A stretch of 64,000 nucleotides of DNA, taken from positions 47,063 through 111,062 of the forward strand of contig NZ_CAKSNX010000007.1 of NCBI RefSeq assembly GCF_934476685.1, written 5' to 3'. How positions within the stretch are numbered: position 1 is the first letter of the stretch; each line of letters starts with the position of its first letter. Shown one piece after another: positions 26,061 through 34,790 of the stretch. The position numbers were made by a program, and so were the translations under genes. The DNA is from an uncultured Ruminococcus sp. Its GTDB lineage: Bacteria > Bacillota > Clostridia > Oscillospirales > Ruminococcaceae. A model generated the notes under the pieces. That model saw nothing but the letters and a program-made list of their open reading frames with translations. It did not search any database and had not been told where the DNA came from.

Positions 26061-26732
26061 ATGATAAATATTAAAGAGCTTGACGGAATAATTTTTGATA
26101 TGGACGGAGTTATTTTTGACTCTGAACAGATCGGTCTGCGCTGCTGGGTGATGATAGGCGAAAGATATGGTCTTGAAAATGTTGAGCAGACTGCAAGACG
26201 CTGTATTGGAAGAAGTACAGTCGATTCAATGCAGATATTTGAAGACGCTTACGGCGACCGTGTCAGCATACCAAAGCTTTATAAAGAGGGCAAGGTGCTT
26301 TTTCATGAGATAATGGAAAAGGAAGGTCTGCCTTTGAAAAGCGGTGCAAAACAGCTGCTTGAATGGCTCAGCGGCAACGGCGTAAAAGTTGGACTTGCAT
26401 CATCAACATCATATAATGTGGTGGTCGAGGAGCTTAAAGTGGCAGGACTTATAGATCATTTTTCAGTGATCGTCGGCGGAGATATGGTGGAACATTCAAA
26501 GCCGCAGCCTGATATTTACCTCCTTGCCTGTGAAAAGCTTGGGGTAAGACCTGAGTTTACAGTGGCGGTGGAGGATTCACGCAACGGCATGATCTCTGCT
26601 CACAGGGCAGGTATGAAACCTCTGCTTGTGCCTGACCTTATCGAACCTGACGAGGAAATGCTGAAACTTGCGGAAAAGAAGTTTGGCTCGCTCGATGAGC
26701 TGCTTGATGAACTGAGAACAGCAGATGTTTGA
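26061..26732 (+). CDS. HAD-superfamily phosphatase, beta-phosphoglucomutase-like
   Basis: 223 residues. The nucleophile motif is FDMDGVIFDSE (near residues 11-21). The Thr/Ser motif is LASSTS near 114, and the distal motifs are GDMVEHSKPQPDIY near 146 and VAVEDSRNGMISAHRAGM near 170. The helical cap between motif I and II is typical of beta-phosphoglucomutase and sugar-phosphate phosphatases. The substrate cannot be named from sequence. CGGAGG precedes ATG; probably co-transcribed with the methyltransferase gene. Confidence 0.88.
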   Translation: MINIKELDGIIFDMDGVIFDSEQIGLRCWVMIGERYGLENVEQTARRCIGRSTVDSMQIFEDAYGDRVSIPKLYKEGKVLFHEIMEKEGLPLKSGAKQLLEWLSGNGVKVGLASSTSYNVVVEELKVAGLIDHFSVIVGGDMVEHSKPQPDIYLLACEKLGVRPEFTVAVEDSRNGMISAHRAGMKPLLVPDLIEPDEEMLKLAEKKFGSLDELLDELRTADV

Positions 26733-26770
26733 TCTGTTGATATAAAAACAAATTATAGGAGGATTTTATT

Positions 26771-27448
26771 ATGCGTTACGAAATTAAGGGAACACCATTG
26801 CCTGTTGCTATCTGTTATCTTCAGCCTGGCGAGTCTATCAAGACAGAAAAGGGCGGAATGAGCTGGATGACACCAAACCTTCAGATGTCCACGAATGCAG
26901 GCGGCGGAGTAGGCAAGATGTTTTCAAGAGCGCTTTCAGGCGAGTCAATGTTCCAGAATGTATATACATCTATGGGCGGTGACGGAATGATCGCTATGGC
27001 ATCAAGTTTCCCTGGCGAGATAAAGGCTATCGACGTTGCACAGATGCCTATCGTTGCTCAGAAGTCAGCATTTCTCGGTTCAGAGATGAGCGTTAATATG
27101 GAAATGTTCTTTCAGAAAAAGCTTGGCGCAGGATTTTTCGGCGGTGAAGGCTTTATCATGCAGAGATTTTCAGGTCAGGGAATAGTTTTCCTTGAATTTG
27201 ACGGTACTATCATTGATTATCAGCTTCAGGCTGGTCAGTCCATTATGGTAGATACAGGTATCCTTGCGGCTATGGAGGCTTCATGCTCTATTGATATCGA
27301 AATGGTAAAGGGCATAAAGAACGTTATGTTCGGCGGCGAAGGTCTTTTCAACACAAGGATCACAGGTCCAGGTCATGTATGGCTCCAGACTATGCCTAAG
27401 AGCAAGCTTGCTCAGGCAGTTGGAATGTACGGCACGGCTTCAAAATAA
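26771..27448 (+). CDS. AIM24/TIGR00266-family protein
   Basis: 225 residues, Gly- and Met-rich, with a predicted all-beta fold. The features GESIKTEKGGMSWM near 26, FQKKLGAGFFGGEGFIMQRF near 115 and FGGEGLFNTRITGPGHVWLQ near 190 are typical of the family named after yeast Aim24. The role in bacteria is undefined. Codon choice is highly optimised, suggesting an abundant protein. GGAGG precedes ATG. The gene ends at a strong bidirectional terminator. Confidence 0.87.
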   Translation: MRYEIKGTPLPVAICYLQPGESIKTEKGGMSWMTPNLQMSTNAGGGVGKMFSRALSGESMFQNVYTSMGGDGMIAMASSFPGEIKAIDVAQMPIVAQKSAFLGSEMSVNMEMFFQKKLGAGFFGGEGFIMQRFSGQGIVFLEFDGTIIDYQLQAGQSIMVDTGILAAMEASCSIDIEMVKGIKNVMFGGEGLFNTRITGPGHVWLQTMPKSKLAQAVGMYGTASK

Positions 27449-27460
27449 TATGATATACAT

Positions 27461-27499
27461 AAAAAACAGAGCATTTCATTTGCGAAATGCTCTGTTTTT
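27461..27499. terminator. Bidirectional terminator between AIM24-family gene and EF-G-like gene
   Basis: A 12-bp perfect stem (ACAGAGCATTTC, 27466-27477, with 27484-27495) is flanked by A6 on the left and T5 on the right. Confidence 0.95.
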
Positions 27500-27527
27500 A
27501 TATTTGTTTAATTGTTTATTCAGTCTG

Positions 27528-29609
27528 TTAATCTGTCAGCGCATTTTTGGCAATAACGTCTGCCACAAGATTTGCAGGAAGAGCCTCGTATCTTACCTTT
27601 TCAAAGGTGAATGAACCTCTGCCCTGAGTCATCTGTCTGAGCGTCAGCGTGAAGTCAAGCATCTCTGCCATAGGAACTTCTGCGATTATCTCGGTAAGTC
27701 CCTTCTTTTCAGCAGGATTCATACCAAGCACTCTGCCTCTGCGCTTATTAAGCTCGCCCATCATATCACCTGTGTTTTCGTCAGGGACAAGAACGTTCAG
27801 CGCACCGATAGGTTCGAGAAGTATAGGTTCAGCCTGTCTGAGTCCCTCCTTGTATGCAATGGACGCAGCCATTTTGAATGCCATTTCCGAGCTGTCAACA
27901 GGGTGATATGAGCCGTCAACAAGTATAGCTTTAAGTCCCACAACAGGGAACCCTGCAAGCACACCCTTCTTTACGCACTCCTGCAATCCCTTTTCAACAG
28001 CAGGGAAGAAGTTCTTTGGAACTGCACCGCCGAACACCTTTTCTTCAAAAACAAGATCATCAGAAATACAAGGCTCAAACTCGATCCATACATCACCATA
28101 CTGACCATGACCGCCCGACTGTTTCTTATGCTTGCCCTGTACTTTTACTTTCTTTCTGATAGTTTCACGATAGGATATCTTCGGTAGGGTGGTTTCAACG
28201 TCAACGCCGAAATCATTTTTCAGTCTGCCGATAACAGAATCAAGGTGAACTCCGCCAAGAGTGCTGAGTATCATTTCATTTGTTGATGAGTCAAGACCAT
28301 ATTTCAAAGTAGGATCTTCTTCCAAAAGTCTTGCCATAGCAGAAGATATCTTGCTTTCGTCGCCCTGTTTCTTTGACTTTACAGCCATTTTATAGCATGG
28401 AGCAGGGAATTCGATGGCAGGGAACTTAACAACTCTTGCAGCATCGCATATAGTATCATTGGTGTTTACGTTCATTTTCATTGCCACAACGATATCGCCG
28501 CAGCCTGCCTCATCAACATCTATCTGCTTTTTGCCCTGAAGTGTGCAAAGCTTGCCGACCTTTTCTGTGCTGCCTGTGGTAGCATTCACAACTTCCTTAT
28601 TGGACTTGATCGTTCCTGAGAAAACTTTCATAAAGGACATTTTTCCTACGAACGGATCGGCAACTGTCTTGAAAACAAAAGCGGACATAGGATCGCTTTC
28701 GCTGCAAACTACGTCAACAAGGCCGCCGTCAGCAGTTTCGCCTGTAACAGCGTCCTTTTCGGAAGGAGGCGGTAGCAGAAGGTCGATCTCCTTGAGCAGC
28801 ATATCAACGCCTGAAAGGTTGGTGGAGGATACGCAGGTAACAGGTGTGATTATTCCCTCATTCATACCCTTATGTATGCCGTCGATAAGTTCCTTCTGGG
28901 TGAAAGCCTCGCCTGAGAAGAACTTTTCAAACAGTGCCTCGTCAGTTTCGGCAACAGCCTCTGATACGGCTTCGATAAGTCCGTCGATACGGTATTCCAT
29001 TTTATCTGATACTTCGGCAGTCGGCATATCCGTTTCAACCGCCTTGCCGTTTTCGTATTTGTATGCTTTCATTTCAATGAGGTTTACATATGAAACGATC
29101 TTTCTGTCAGCAATAACAGGAACTACAACAGGGCAAACAGTAGGACCGAACTCAGCTTTAAGCTGTGTCAGTACATTATTGAAGTTTGCGTTGTCATCAT
29201 CAAGCTTTGTTACAACGAACATAGTCGGCTTTGAGAATTTCTTTGCGCAGTCGTAAGCCTTGTGAGTGCCGACCTTTACGCCCGACTTGCCCGAAACTGT
29301 TATCATTACACAGCCGCTGGCATAGATACCCTCGACCATACCCTTTTCAAAATCGAAAAGTCCGGGGGTGTCGAGAAGATTTATCTTATATTCTCCTGTT
29401 TCCATAACGGAGAGTGAGGTATAAACAGAGCATTTTCTCTTGATCTCCTCTGCTGTGAAGTCAGAAACTGATGTGCCGTCGATGACTTTACCGAGTCTGT
29501 CAACTGCTCCGCTCTTATATAACAATGCCTCTGTCAGGGAAGTTTTGCCTGAACCTGCGTGACCTGCAATGGCAATATTTTTAATTCTGGTACTGTCAAA
29601 CTTTTTCAA
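27528..29609 (-). CDS. EF-G-like translational GTPase paralogue
   Basis: A divergent paralogue of elongation factor G. I place the start at TTG 29609: on the minus strand GGAGCG lies 7 bases upstream and the product then begins MKKFDSTRIKNIAIAGHAGSG, like family members. The ATG at 29642 has no ribosome site. 693 residues. G1 is GHAGSGKT, G3 is DTPG, G4 is TKLD instead of the usual NKxD. Domains II to V follow, with the domain IV segment GGHGQYGDVWIEFEP near 495. Family members are separate from the ribosomal fusA and their role is poorly known. A typical promoter precedes it. Confidence 0.88.
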   Translation of the reverse strand: MKKFDSTRIKNIAIAGHAGSGKTSLTEALLYKSGAVDRLGKVIDGTSVSDFTAEEIKRKCSVYTSLSVMETGEYKINLLDTPGLFDFEKGMVEGIYASGCVMITVSGKSGVKVGTHKAYDCAKKFSKPTMFVVTKLDDDNANFNNVLTQLKAEFGPTVCPVVVPVIADRKIVSYVNLIEMKAYKYENGKAVETDMPTAEVSDKMEYRIDGLIEAVSEAVAETDEALFEKFFSGEAFTQKELIDGIHKGMNEGIITPVTCVSSTNLSGVDMLLKEIDLLLPPPSEKDAVTGETADGGLVDVVCSESDPMSAFVFKTVADPFVGKMSFMKVFSGTIKSNKEVVNATTGSTEKVGKLCTLQGKKQIDVDEAGCGDIVVAMKMNVNTNDTICDAARVVKFPAIEFPAPCYKMAVKSKKQGDESKISSAMARLLEEDPTLKYGLDSSTNEMILSTLGGVHLDSVIGRLKNDFGVDVETTLPKISYRETIRKKVKVQGKHKKQSGGHGQYGDVWIEFEPCISDDLVFEEKVFGGAVPKNFFPAVEKGLQECVKKGVLAGFPVVGLKAILVDGSYHPVDSSEMAFKMAASIAYKEGLRQAEPILLEPIGALNVLVPDENTGDMMGELNKRRGRVLGMNPAEKKGLTEIIAEVPMAEMLDFTLTLRQMTQGRGSFTFEKVRYEALPANLVADVIAKNALTD

Positions 29610-29702
29610 GATAATTCGCTCCAATCTTTGACTTTGAGTCATATTTTATATTTGCCGCAATGCATTGTGATAATAAACAAAAACATATAACAGCATATAT
29701 AA

Positions 29703-29731
29703 ATTATACAACATTGTGTCTAAAATTACAA
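29703..29731 (-). promoter_or_regulatory. Promoter of the EF-G-like gene
   Basis: Minus strand TTGTAA (29726-29731), a 17-base spacer and TATAAT (29703-29708), about 90 bases before the TTG start. Confidence 0.65.
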
Positions 29732-29780
29732 GAGCTTTGCGAAAAATACTTTTCGTGATTATGAACAAAATTTGATAAAA

Positions 29781-29808
29781 ATATTCTACACGAAAAAAGT
29801 CATACATC
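29781..29808 (+). promoter_or_regulatory. Candidate mother-cell (SigE/SigK-like) promoter of dpaAB
   Basis: ATATT (29781-29785), a 15-base spacer and CATACATC (29801-29808). It resembles the SigE pattern KMATATT-N14-15-CATACAMT. No SigA-type promoter is seen before dpaA. Bacillus spoVF is transcribed from a SigK promoter, whose -10 is similar. This is an inference from motif and gene function. Confidence 0.45.
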
Positions 29809-29900
29809 ACACAGCTTTCACTAAACAGACATCGCTGGCATATATTTATGTATAGGCAGGCGGCAAAGCTGCACTGCTGAAAATTTCGGGAGGTATGGTG

Positions 29901-30758
29901 ATGGATAAACGTATTTTTCTCTGCGTAGGAGGAGATTCAAGACAGTTCTATATGAGCTGCGCCTTGAATGAAATGGGCAGGGTGTACAGCTACGGATCAG
30001 ATCTCAGCGGAGGAAGCGTGATACCTCTCGCAGAGATCGGGGATATGCACGAAAAAGCAGATGTGCTTGTTCTGCCTATCATAAAGGGCAGCGGATTGGA
30101 GATAGGGTGCAGCGGCGGAAAAAAGGTATTCTGTACGGAGCTTTCGGATCATCTGAAAAAAGGTGCTCTCGTGACAGGCGGCAGGCTGAACATACGAATG
30201 ATAGAATATTTCTCGGCACTGGGATATGATGTTGCGGATTATTTCAAGCGTGAGGAGCTTGCTATTAAAAACTGTATTCCAACAGCCGAGGGTGCATTGC
30301 AGATAGCCATGAACGAAACAGGTATAACCATTTTCGGCAGCCGTGTGCTTATAACGGGATACGGCAGAACGGCAAAAGCCTGCGCAAATCTTTTTAAAGG
30401 TGCGGGAGCGCAGTGTGCCGTTGCTGTACGCAGGAGCGCAGCGGCGGCAGAGGCACAGAACAACGGTCTTGAAGCTTTCGATTTCAAGGAGCTTTACGGT
30501 CATATCCCGAGGTTTGACATAATCATAAATACAGTTCCTGCAATGATCTTTGACAGGCGGCTTCTGAAAGCTGCGGCAAAGGACACTTTGCTCATTGACC
30601 TTGCGTCTGTCCCAGGCGGAATAGATTTTGAAGCTGCCAGAGAGCTTAATAAAAGGGTAGTGCAGGCACTTTCGCTCCCCGGAAAGGTTGCACCAATCAC
30701 AAGCGGAAAAATAATTGCGGAAACTGTAAAAGATATATTGCTTGAAAGGGGAAAATAA
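29901..30758 (+). CDS. dpaA: Dipicolinate synthase subunit A
   Basis: With DpaB converts dihydroxy-tetrahydrodipicolinate to dipicolinic acid, the calcium-chelating core solute of endospores; made in the mother cell. The ATG at 29901 is preferred to 29895 because GGGAGG lies 7 bases before it but only 1 base before the other. 285 residues. The N-terminal domain carries VGGDSRQFYMSCALNE and the C-terminal Rossmann domain VLITGYGRTAKACANLF near 150. The SpoVFA family is specific to spore formers. The dap genes that follow spoVF in Bacillus are not adjacent here. Confidence 0.95.
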   Translation: MDKRIFLCVGGDSRQFYMSCALNEMGRVYSYGSDLSGGSVIPLAEIGDMHEKADVLVLPIIKGSGLEIGCSGGKKVFCTELSDHLKKGALVTGGRLNIRMIEYFSALGYDVADYFKREELAIKNCIPTAEGALQIAMNETGITIFGSRVLITGYGRTAKACANLFKGAGAQCAVAVRRSAAAAEAQNNGLEAFDFKELYGHIPRFDIIINTVPAMIFDRRLLKAAAKDTLLIDLASVPGGIDFEAARELNKRVVQALSLPGKVAPITSGKIIAETVKDILLERGK

Positions 30759-30759
30759 A

Positions 30760-31344
30760 ATGTCTTTGGAGGGTGTAAGAATAGGATATGCCATATCCGG
30801 TTCGTTCTGTACATTTGAAAAATCGTTTGCTGCCGCCGAAGAGCTTGTGAAAGCAGGGGCAGAGCTGCTGCCGATAATGTCTTTCAATGCAGCGTCTATC
30901 TCAACACGCTTCGGCACAGCGGAGGAAAATGTCAGACGTTTTGAGGATATAGCAAAAAGAAAGGTCATAACAGCCATAGAGGACGCAGAACCTATCGGTC
31001 CTAAAAAAATGTGCGATGTAATGGTGGTCGCTCCCTGTACGGCAAACTCGCTGGCTAAGCTGGCTCTGGGCATTACCGATACAGGGCTGACAATGGCGGT
31101 CAAGAGCCATCTGCGCAACGCAGGACCTGTTGTCATAGCGGTATCCACAAATGACGCACTTGCGGCTTGTGCAAAAAACATAGGGATACTCCAGAATTAC
31201 AGACACTATTTCTTTGTGCCCTATGCACAGGATAATTTTCTCAAAAAACCGAACTCGATAGTTGCCGATTTCAGCCTTATACCCGAAACGGTGGAAATGG
31301 CGCTGAAAGGCATACAGATACAGCCTATAATAAGACAGCTGTAA
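30760..31344 (+). CDS. dpaB: Dipicolinate synthase subunit B (flavoprotein)
   Basis: Second subunit of dipicolinate synthase, of the flavoprotein (UbiX-like) fold. The ATG at 30760 is one base after the dpaA stop, with AAAGGGG upstream inside dpaA; an earlier in-frame ATG at 30742 overlaps dpaA and lacks a site. 194 residues: IGYAISGSFCTFEKSF at 8-23 is the nucleotide-binding start, and VVAPCTANSLAKLALGITD near 89-107 is the flavin-binding segment. Cotranscribed with dpaA and ended by a hairpin. Confidence 0.95.
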   Translation: MSLEGVRIGYAISGSFCTFEKSFAAAEELVKAGAELLPIMSFNAASISTRFGTAEENVRRFEDIAKRKVITAIEDAEPIGPKKMCDVMVVAPCTANSLAKLALGITDTGLTMAVKSHLRNAGPVVIAVSTNDALAACAKNIGILQNYRHYFFVPYAQDNFLKKPNSIVADFSLIPETVEMALKGIQIQPIIRQL

Positions 31345-31362
31345 GTTCGGAATTTATAACGC

Positions 31363-31411
31363 AAGGCAGTACCTAATGCTCAGCGCAGGCGGTGCTGCCT
31401 TTGATTTTAGT
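31363..31411 (+). terminator. Terminator after dpaAB
   Basis: An 11-bp stem with one G-U pair (AAGGCAGTACC, 31363-31373, with GGTGCTGCCTT, 31391-31401) has a 17-base loop and is followed by a modest T-rich tail. Confidence 0.6.
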
Positions 31412-31454
31412 CAATATTGTCAAAAAATCCGTCTAAGTTTCTATGCTGGGAGTG

Positions 31455-31483
31455 TTGACGTAACTGGGTAAAAATGATATAAT
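31455..31483 (+). promoter_or_regulatory. SigA-type promoter of glgA
   Basis: TTGACG (31455-31460), a 17-base spacer and TATAAT (31478-31483), about 65 bases before the start codon. Confidence 0.82.
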
Positions 31484-31553
31484 ATTTATGTTAGTGTGAA
31501 CATTTTGAAGATTTTATTTCATACTTTTAATAATTACGGAAGGAAAATTAATT

Positions 31554-32996
31554 ATGAAAAAAGTTCTTTTTGCATCATCAGAAGTTGTGCCTTTTATCAA
31601 AACAGGCGGACTTGCAGACGTTGTCGGTTCTCTCCCTAAGTGCTTTGACAAGCGCTATTATGACGTGAGAGTTATACTGCCGAAATATTCCTGCATGGCG
31701 CAGAAGTGGAAGGATATGATGCAGTATAAAACCCATTTCTATATGGATTTTGCAGGCAAGAGCCAGTATGTCGGCGTTCTTGAAACTGTATATGACGGAG
31801 TTACTTTCTATTTCATCGACAGCGAGTATTATTTCACAGGCGACAAGCCTTATACGGATCATCACTGGGACGTTGAAAAGTTTATGTTCTTTGACAGAGC
31901 TGTGCTTTCTGCTCTGCCGCTGATAGATTTCAGACCTGACGTTATCCACTGCCACGACTGGCAGACCGGTCTTATCCCTGTTTATCTCCACGACAGCTTT
32001 GCAGGCGGAGAGTTTTTCAGAGGCATCAAGACTGTAATGACCATACATAACCTCAAGTTCCAGGGCAATGACAACGCAGAAAGATTTATGGGCATTTCGG
32101 GACTTTCTTCCTACTATATGACCTATGACAAGCTTAAAACAGGCGTAGACGGAAATATGCTCAAAGGCGGACTTGTTTATGCTGACGCTATCACAACAGT
32201 TTCAGATTCTTATGCCGAGGAAATAAAGACAGAATTCTATGGCGAAGGTCTTGACGGTCTTATGAGAGCGAGAAAAAATGATCTCAGAGGTATAGTCAAC
32301 GGTATAGACTACAATGAATACAATCCTGAAACAGACAGTATGATAGTTTCAAATTACAATATCTCAAACGTTCTTACCGAAAAGGTGTTCAATAAGAGAG
32401 CATTGCAGCAGGAGCTTGGTCTGGAGCAGAATGACAACAAGTTTATGATAGGCATAGTAAGCCGTCTTACAGATCAGAAAGGCTTTGACCTTATCGCATA
32501 TATGATGGAGAAAATGTGCGAGCAGGATATGCAGATAGTTGTTCTCGGCACAGGCGAGGCAAAGTATGAGGATATGTTCAAGCACTTCGCATGGAAATAT
32601 CCTAACAAGGTATCAGCTAATATTTATTACAGCGAGGCAATGTCACATAAGATATATGCTTCCTGCGACGCTTTCCTTATGCCGTCGCTGTTTGAGCCTT
32701 GCGGACTCTCACAGCTGATGTCATTAAGATATGGCACTCTGCCTATCGTAAGAGAAACAGGCGGTCTGCGTGATACAGTTCAGCCATTCAACCAGTTCGA
32801 CAGAACAGGAACAGGTTTCAGCTTTGCAAATTACAACGCACACGAAATGTACAACACAGTAATGTTTGCAAAATATATCTATACAGACAGAAGAGAAGAA
32901 TGGAACAACATAATCCATTCTGCAATGAGCAAGGACTTCTCATGGCAGGCTTCCGCTCACAAGTATCAGGATATGTATGATTGGCTCATAGGCTGA
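31554..32996 (+). CDS. glgA: Glycogen synthase (ADP-glucose type, GT5)
   Basis: Transfers glucose from ADP-glucose to a growing alpha-1,4-glucan. 480 residues, usual for bacterial GlgA. The N-terminal ADP-glucose motif KTGGLADVVGSLPK is at residues 15-28, DVIHCHDWQTGLIP near 126, VSRLTDQKGFDLI near 303 and MPSLFEPCGLSQLMSLRYG near 382, which holds the catalytic Glu of the GT-B fold. The Shine-Dalgarno is GGAAGGA. It is not next to glgB, glgC or glgP; it is monocistronic with its own promoter and terminator. Optimised codons suggest good expression. Confidence 0.97.
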   Translation: MKKVLFASSEVVPFIKTGGLADVVGSLPKCFDKRYYDVRVILPKYSCMAQKWKDMMQYKTHFYMDFAGKSQYVGVLETVYDGVTFYFIDSEYYFTGDKPYTDHHWDVEKFMFFDRAVLSALPLIDFRPDVIHCHDWQTGLIPVYLHDSFAGGEFFRGIKTVMTIHNLKFQGNDNAERFMGISGLSSYYMTYDKLKTGVDGNMLKGGLVYADAITTVSDSYAEEIKTEFYGEGLDGLMRARKNDLRGIVNGIDYNEYNPETDSMIVSNYNISNVLTEKVFNKRALQQELGLEQNDNKFMIGIVSRLTDQKGFDLIAYMMEKMCEQDMQIVVLGTGEAKYEDMFKHFAWKYPNKVSANIYYSEAMSHKIYASCDAFLMPSLFEPCGLSQLMSLRYGTLPIVRETGGLRDTVQPFNQFDRTGTGFSFANYNAHEMYNTVMFAKYIYTDRREEWNNIIHSAMSKDFSWQASAHKYQDMYDWLIG

Positions 32997-33017
32997 TATA
33001 AAACAGAATAAAGCAAT

Positions 33018-33052
33018 AAAGAGGTACTGCATTTTTTACAGTACCTCTTTTT
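33018..33052 (+). terminator. Terminator of glgA
   Basis: A 12-bp perfect stem (AAAGAGGTACTG, 33018-33029, with 33039-33050) has a 9-base T-rich loop and a T-run. Confidence 0.92.
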
Positions 33053-33084
33053 AGTATATGTGAAGATATGACCAAATAACAGAA

Positions 33085-33124
33085 TAAAAAAGAGTATGCC
33101 GTTTTCGCAGCATACTCTTTTGTT
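33085..33124. terminator. Terminator of the GH5 glucanase gene (bidirectional)
   Basis: A 12-bp perfect stem (AAAAGAGTATGC, 33088-33099, with 33110-33121) is preceded by A-rich bases that give a U-run on the minus strand. It lies 30 bases after the GH5 stop. Confidence 0.9.
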
Positions 33125-33153
33125 TTAAACTGAAATTATTTAAGCCTTATGTA

Positions 33154-34662
33154 TCAGCTGTTCTTTTTCTTTGTGATGACCACACCGGCACCTGCGATAG
33201 CTATAACAGCGAATGCTGCGGCAGCTGCGCCTGTTGATGGGTTTGAAGTTGTGCTTGAAGAAGCTGCCTTTGAGCTGCTTGATGAAGCCTTTGATGAAGA
33301 TGCAGTTGATGATGTATCAGTTGATGAAGCTGCTGAGCTTGATGAATCTGCAGTGCTGCTTGATTCTGAGCTTTCAGATGAGCTTACTGATGATGAAGAT
33401 GTATCAGGCTGTGATGAGCTTGGATCCTCAGGTTCTTTCAGAGTTATAGCCGGTATCTCATAATCTTCTGTTGCGCTGATAGCTCTTACCATACCGTCGA
33501 TTATGCCCTGCTGAGTAACTGTGCAGTCCTTTCTGTTGAACAGACCGTGACCGTTGTTGCCGTTCCAGCCGTTATCCCAGTAAACAGGAATGCAGCCGTT
33601 AGCCTTTGCAGCCTTTACAACATACTCTGCCCAGTATCTTCTGAACTCGTTGTTGTTTACATCACTTGTTGTCTTGTCGATAGCACCGAGCTCGCCGATG
33701 ATAACAGGATAACCCTGACTTGTGAACTTCTCGTTGAGGAGCTGCATCTGCTGATCTACATGATCTTCCTGTCCCCAGTTGTCCTTCTTTGAAGTGTCGC
33801 CGTATTTGCCCCACTGAGTTCTTGCAGTACCCTTTTCATTGAGTACAAATCCGTATGGATCATAGAAGTGAACTGAAACTGCGATCCTGTTTCCGTCTGC
33901 CTCACAAAGTGAATCTTCAGGAAGCTCAAAACCGTAGTCCTTTGCAGTGTAGTCGATGTTTGTGTTCCAGCCTGGGATAAGCAGCCATCTCTTTGTATTG
34001 TTTGAACCTGTGCCTCTTACAGCGTTTACAAAGATCTGGTTGTAGTCGTTGATGTTGTCATAAGCCTCAGCAACAGGATCGCCGTATTCGTTGTTGAATT
34101 CCTCGTTCATTGACTCGAAAACAAGATGTTCGTCATAGTCCTTGAACTTTTCAGCGATCTGAGTCCATACTGACTCGTACTTAGCCTTGATAACTGTCTG
34201 CTCCTCATCGGAAGCGTCGCAGAAGAGCCAGCCACCGTCGATAGTGTGGTAGCCGTCGCCATGCATATTGATGATAACATACATATCGTTGTCAACACAA
34301 TAGTCAACTACTTCCTGAACTCTGTCCAGCCAAGCCTCGTCAACTGTGTAGTCAGGACCGTCGCCGATCTTTGAAAGGTATGAAACAGGAACTCTGATAG
34401 TGCTGAAGCCCTGTGCCTTTACAGCCTTGATGAGATCCTCTGTGATAACAGGGTTTCCCCATGCAGTTTCCTTTGGTGTGCCGTTGCTTACAGCTTCGAG
34501 CTGGTTTCCGAGATTCCAGCCAAGACCCATAGCGGCAGTAAATTCAGCCTGATCGAGATCCTTAAAAGTATCGCTTGTTTCAGCTGAAACGCTTACAGCG
34601 CAAGTGCAGGCAAGTGCAGCCGCAGCAGTGCAGGCTGTGATCTTTTTCATGATTTTACGCAT
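33154..34662 (-). CDS. Secreted GH5 endoglucanase/beta-glucanase with NPSTG sorting signal
   Basis: Hydrolyses beta-1,4-glucans (cellulose, or related mannan/xyloglucan; substrate not fixed by sequence). Start chosen at 34662 because AGGAG lies 8 bases upstream; an earlier ATG at 34704 has no site. 502 residues: signal peptide 1-27 (MRKIMKKI plus Ala-rich core ending VSAET), GH5 domain about 35-395 with GLGWNLGNQLEA near 46, acid/base Glu187 in SMNEEF and nucleophile Glu324 in IGELGA. A linker of about 60 mostly Ser residues follows, then NPSTG, a hydrophobic Ala-rich helix and KKKNS. That is a class of sortase signal, so the enzyme is likely wall-anchored. No dockerin or carbohydrate-binding module is present. 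Confidence 0.93.
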   Translation of the reverse strand: MRKIMKKITACTAAAALACTCAVSVSAETSDTFKDLDQAEFTAAMGLGWNLGNQLEAVSNGTPKETAWGNPVITEDLIKAVKAQGFSTIRVPVSYLSKIGDGPDYTVDEAWLDRVQEVVDYCVDNDMYVIINMHGDGYHTIDGGWLFCDASDEEQTVIKAKYESVWTQIAEKFKDYDEHLVFESMNEEFNNEYGDPVAEAYDNINDYNQIFVNAVRGTGSNNTKRWLLIPGWNTNIDYTAKDYGFELPEDSLCEADGNRIAVSVHFYDPYGFVLNEKGTARTQWGKYGDTSKKDNWGQEDHVDQQMQLLNEKFTSQGYPVIIGELGAIDKTTSDVNNNEFRRYWAEYVVKAAKANGCIPVYWDNGWNGNNGHGLFNRKDCTVTQQGIIDGMVRAISATEDYEIPAITLKEPEDPSSSQPDTSSSSVSSSESSESSSTADSSSSAASSTDTSSTASSSKASSSSSKAASSSTTSNPSTGAAAAAFAVIAIAGAGVVITKKKNS

Positions 34663-34751
34663 AACTTTTTCTCCTTTAATTTTTACAGAGATACCCGCAG
34701 ACAAACAGCGTTTTACAGCACACTGCGGATATGTTCAAATTTTACGTTTAT

Positions 34752-34780
34752 ATTATAGCACACTTTACACAAAAAATCAA
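34752..34780 (-). promoter_or_regulatory. Promoter of the GH5 gene
   Basis: Minus strand TTGATT (34775-34780), a 17-base spacer and TATAAT (34752-34757) extended by TGC. The leader is about 85 bases. Confidence 0.72.
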
Positions 34781-34790
34781 TAGCTTAAAG

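Noticed and set aside
29997..31181. A 394-codon open frame antisense to dpaA and dpaB
   Set aside because: It spans two well-recognised genes on the other strand, has no ribosome site and its translation lacks any family features. It arises from the codon pattern of the plus strand.
30901..31206. A short minus-strand frame rich in Cys inside dpaB
   Set aside because: Shadow of the dpaB reading frame.
33240..33460. Plus-strand open frames rich in Asp, Glu and Leu opposite the end of the GH5 gene
   Set aside because: They are the complement of the Ser-codon repeats in the GH5 linker.
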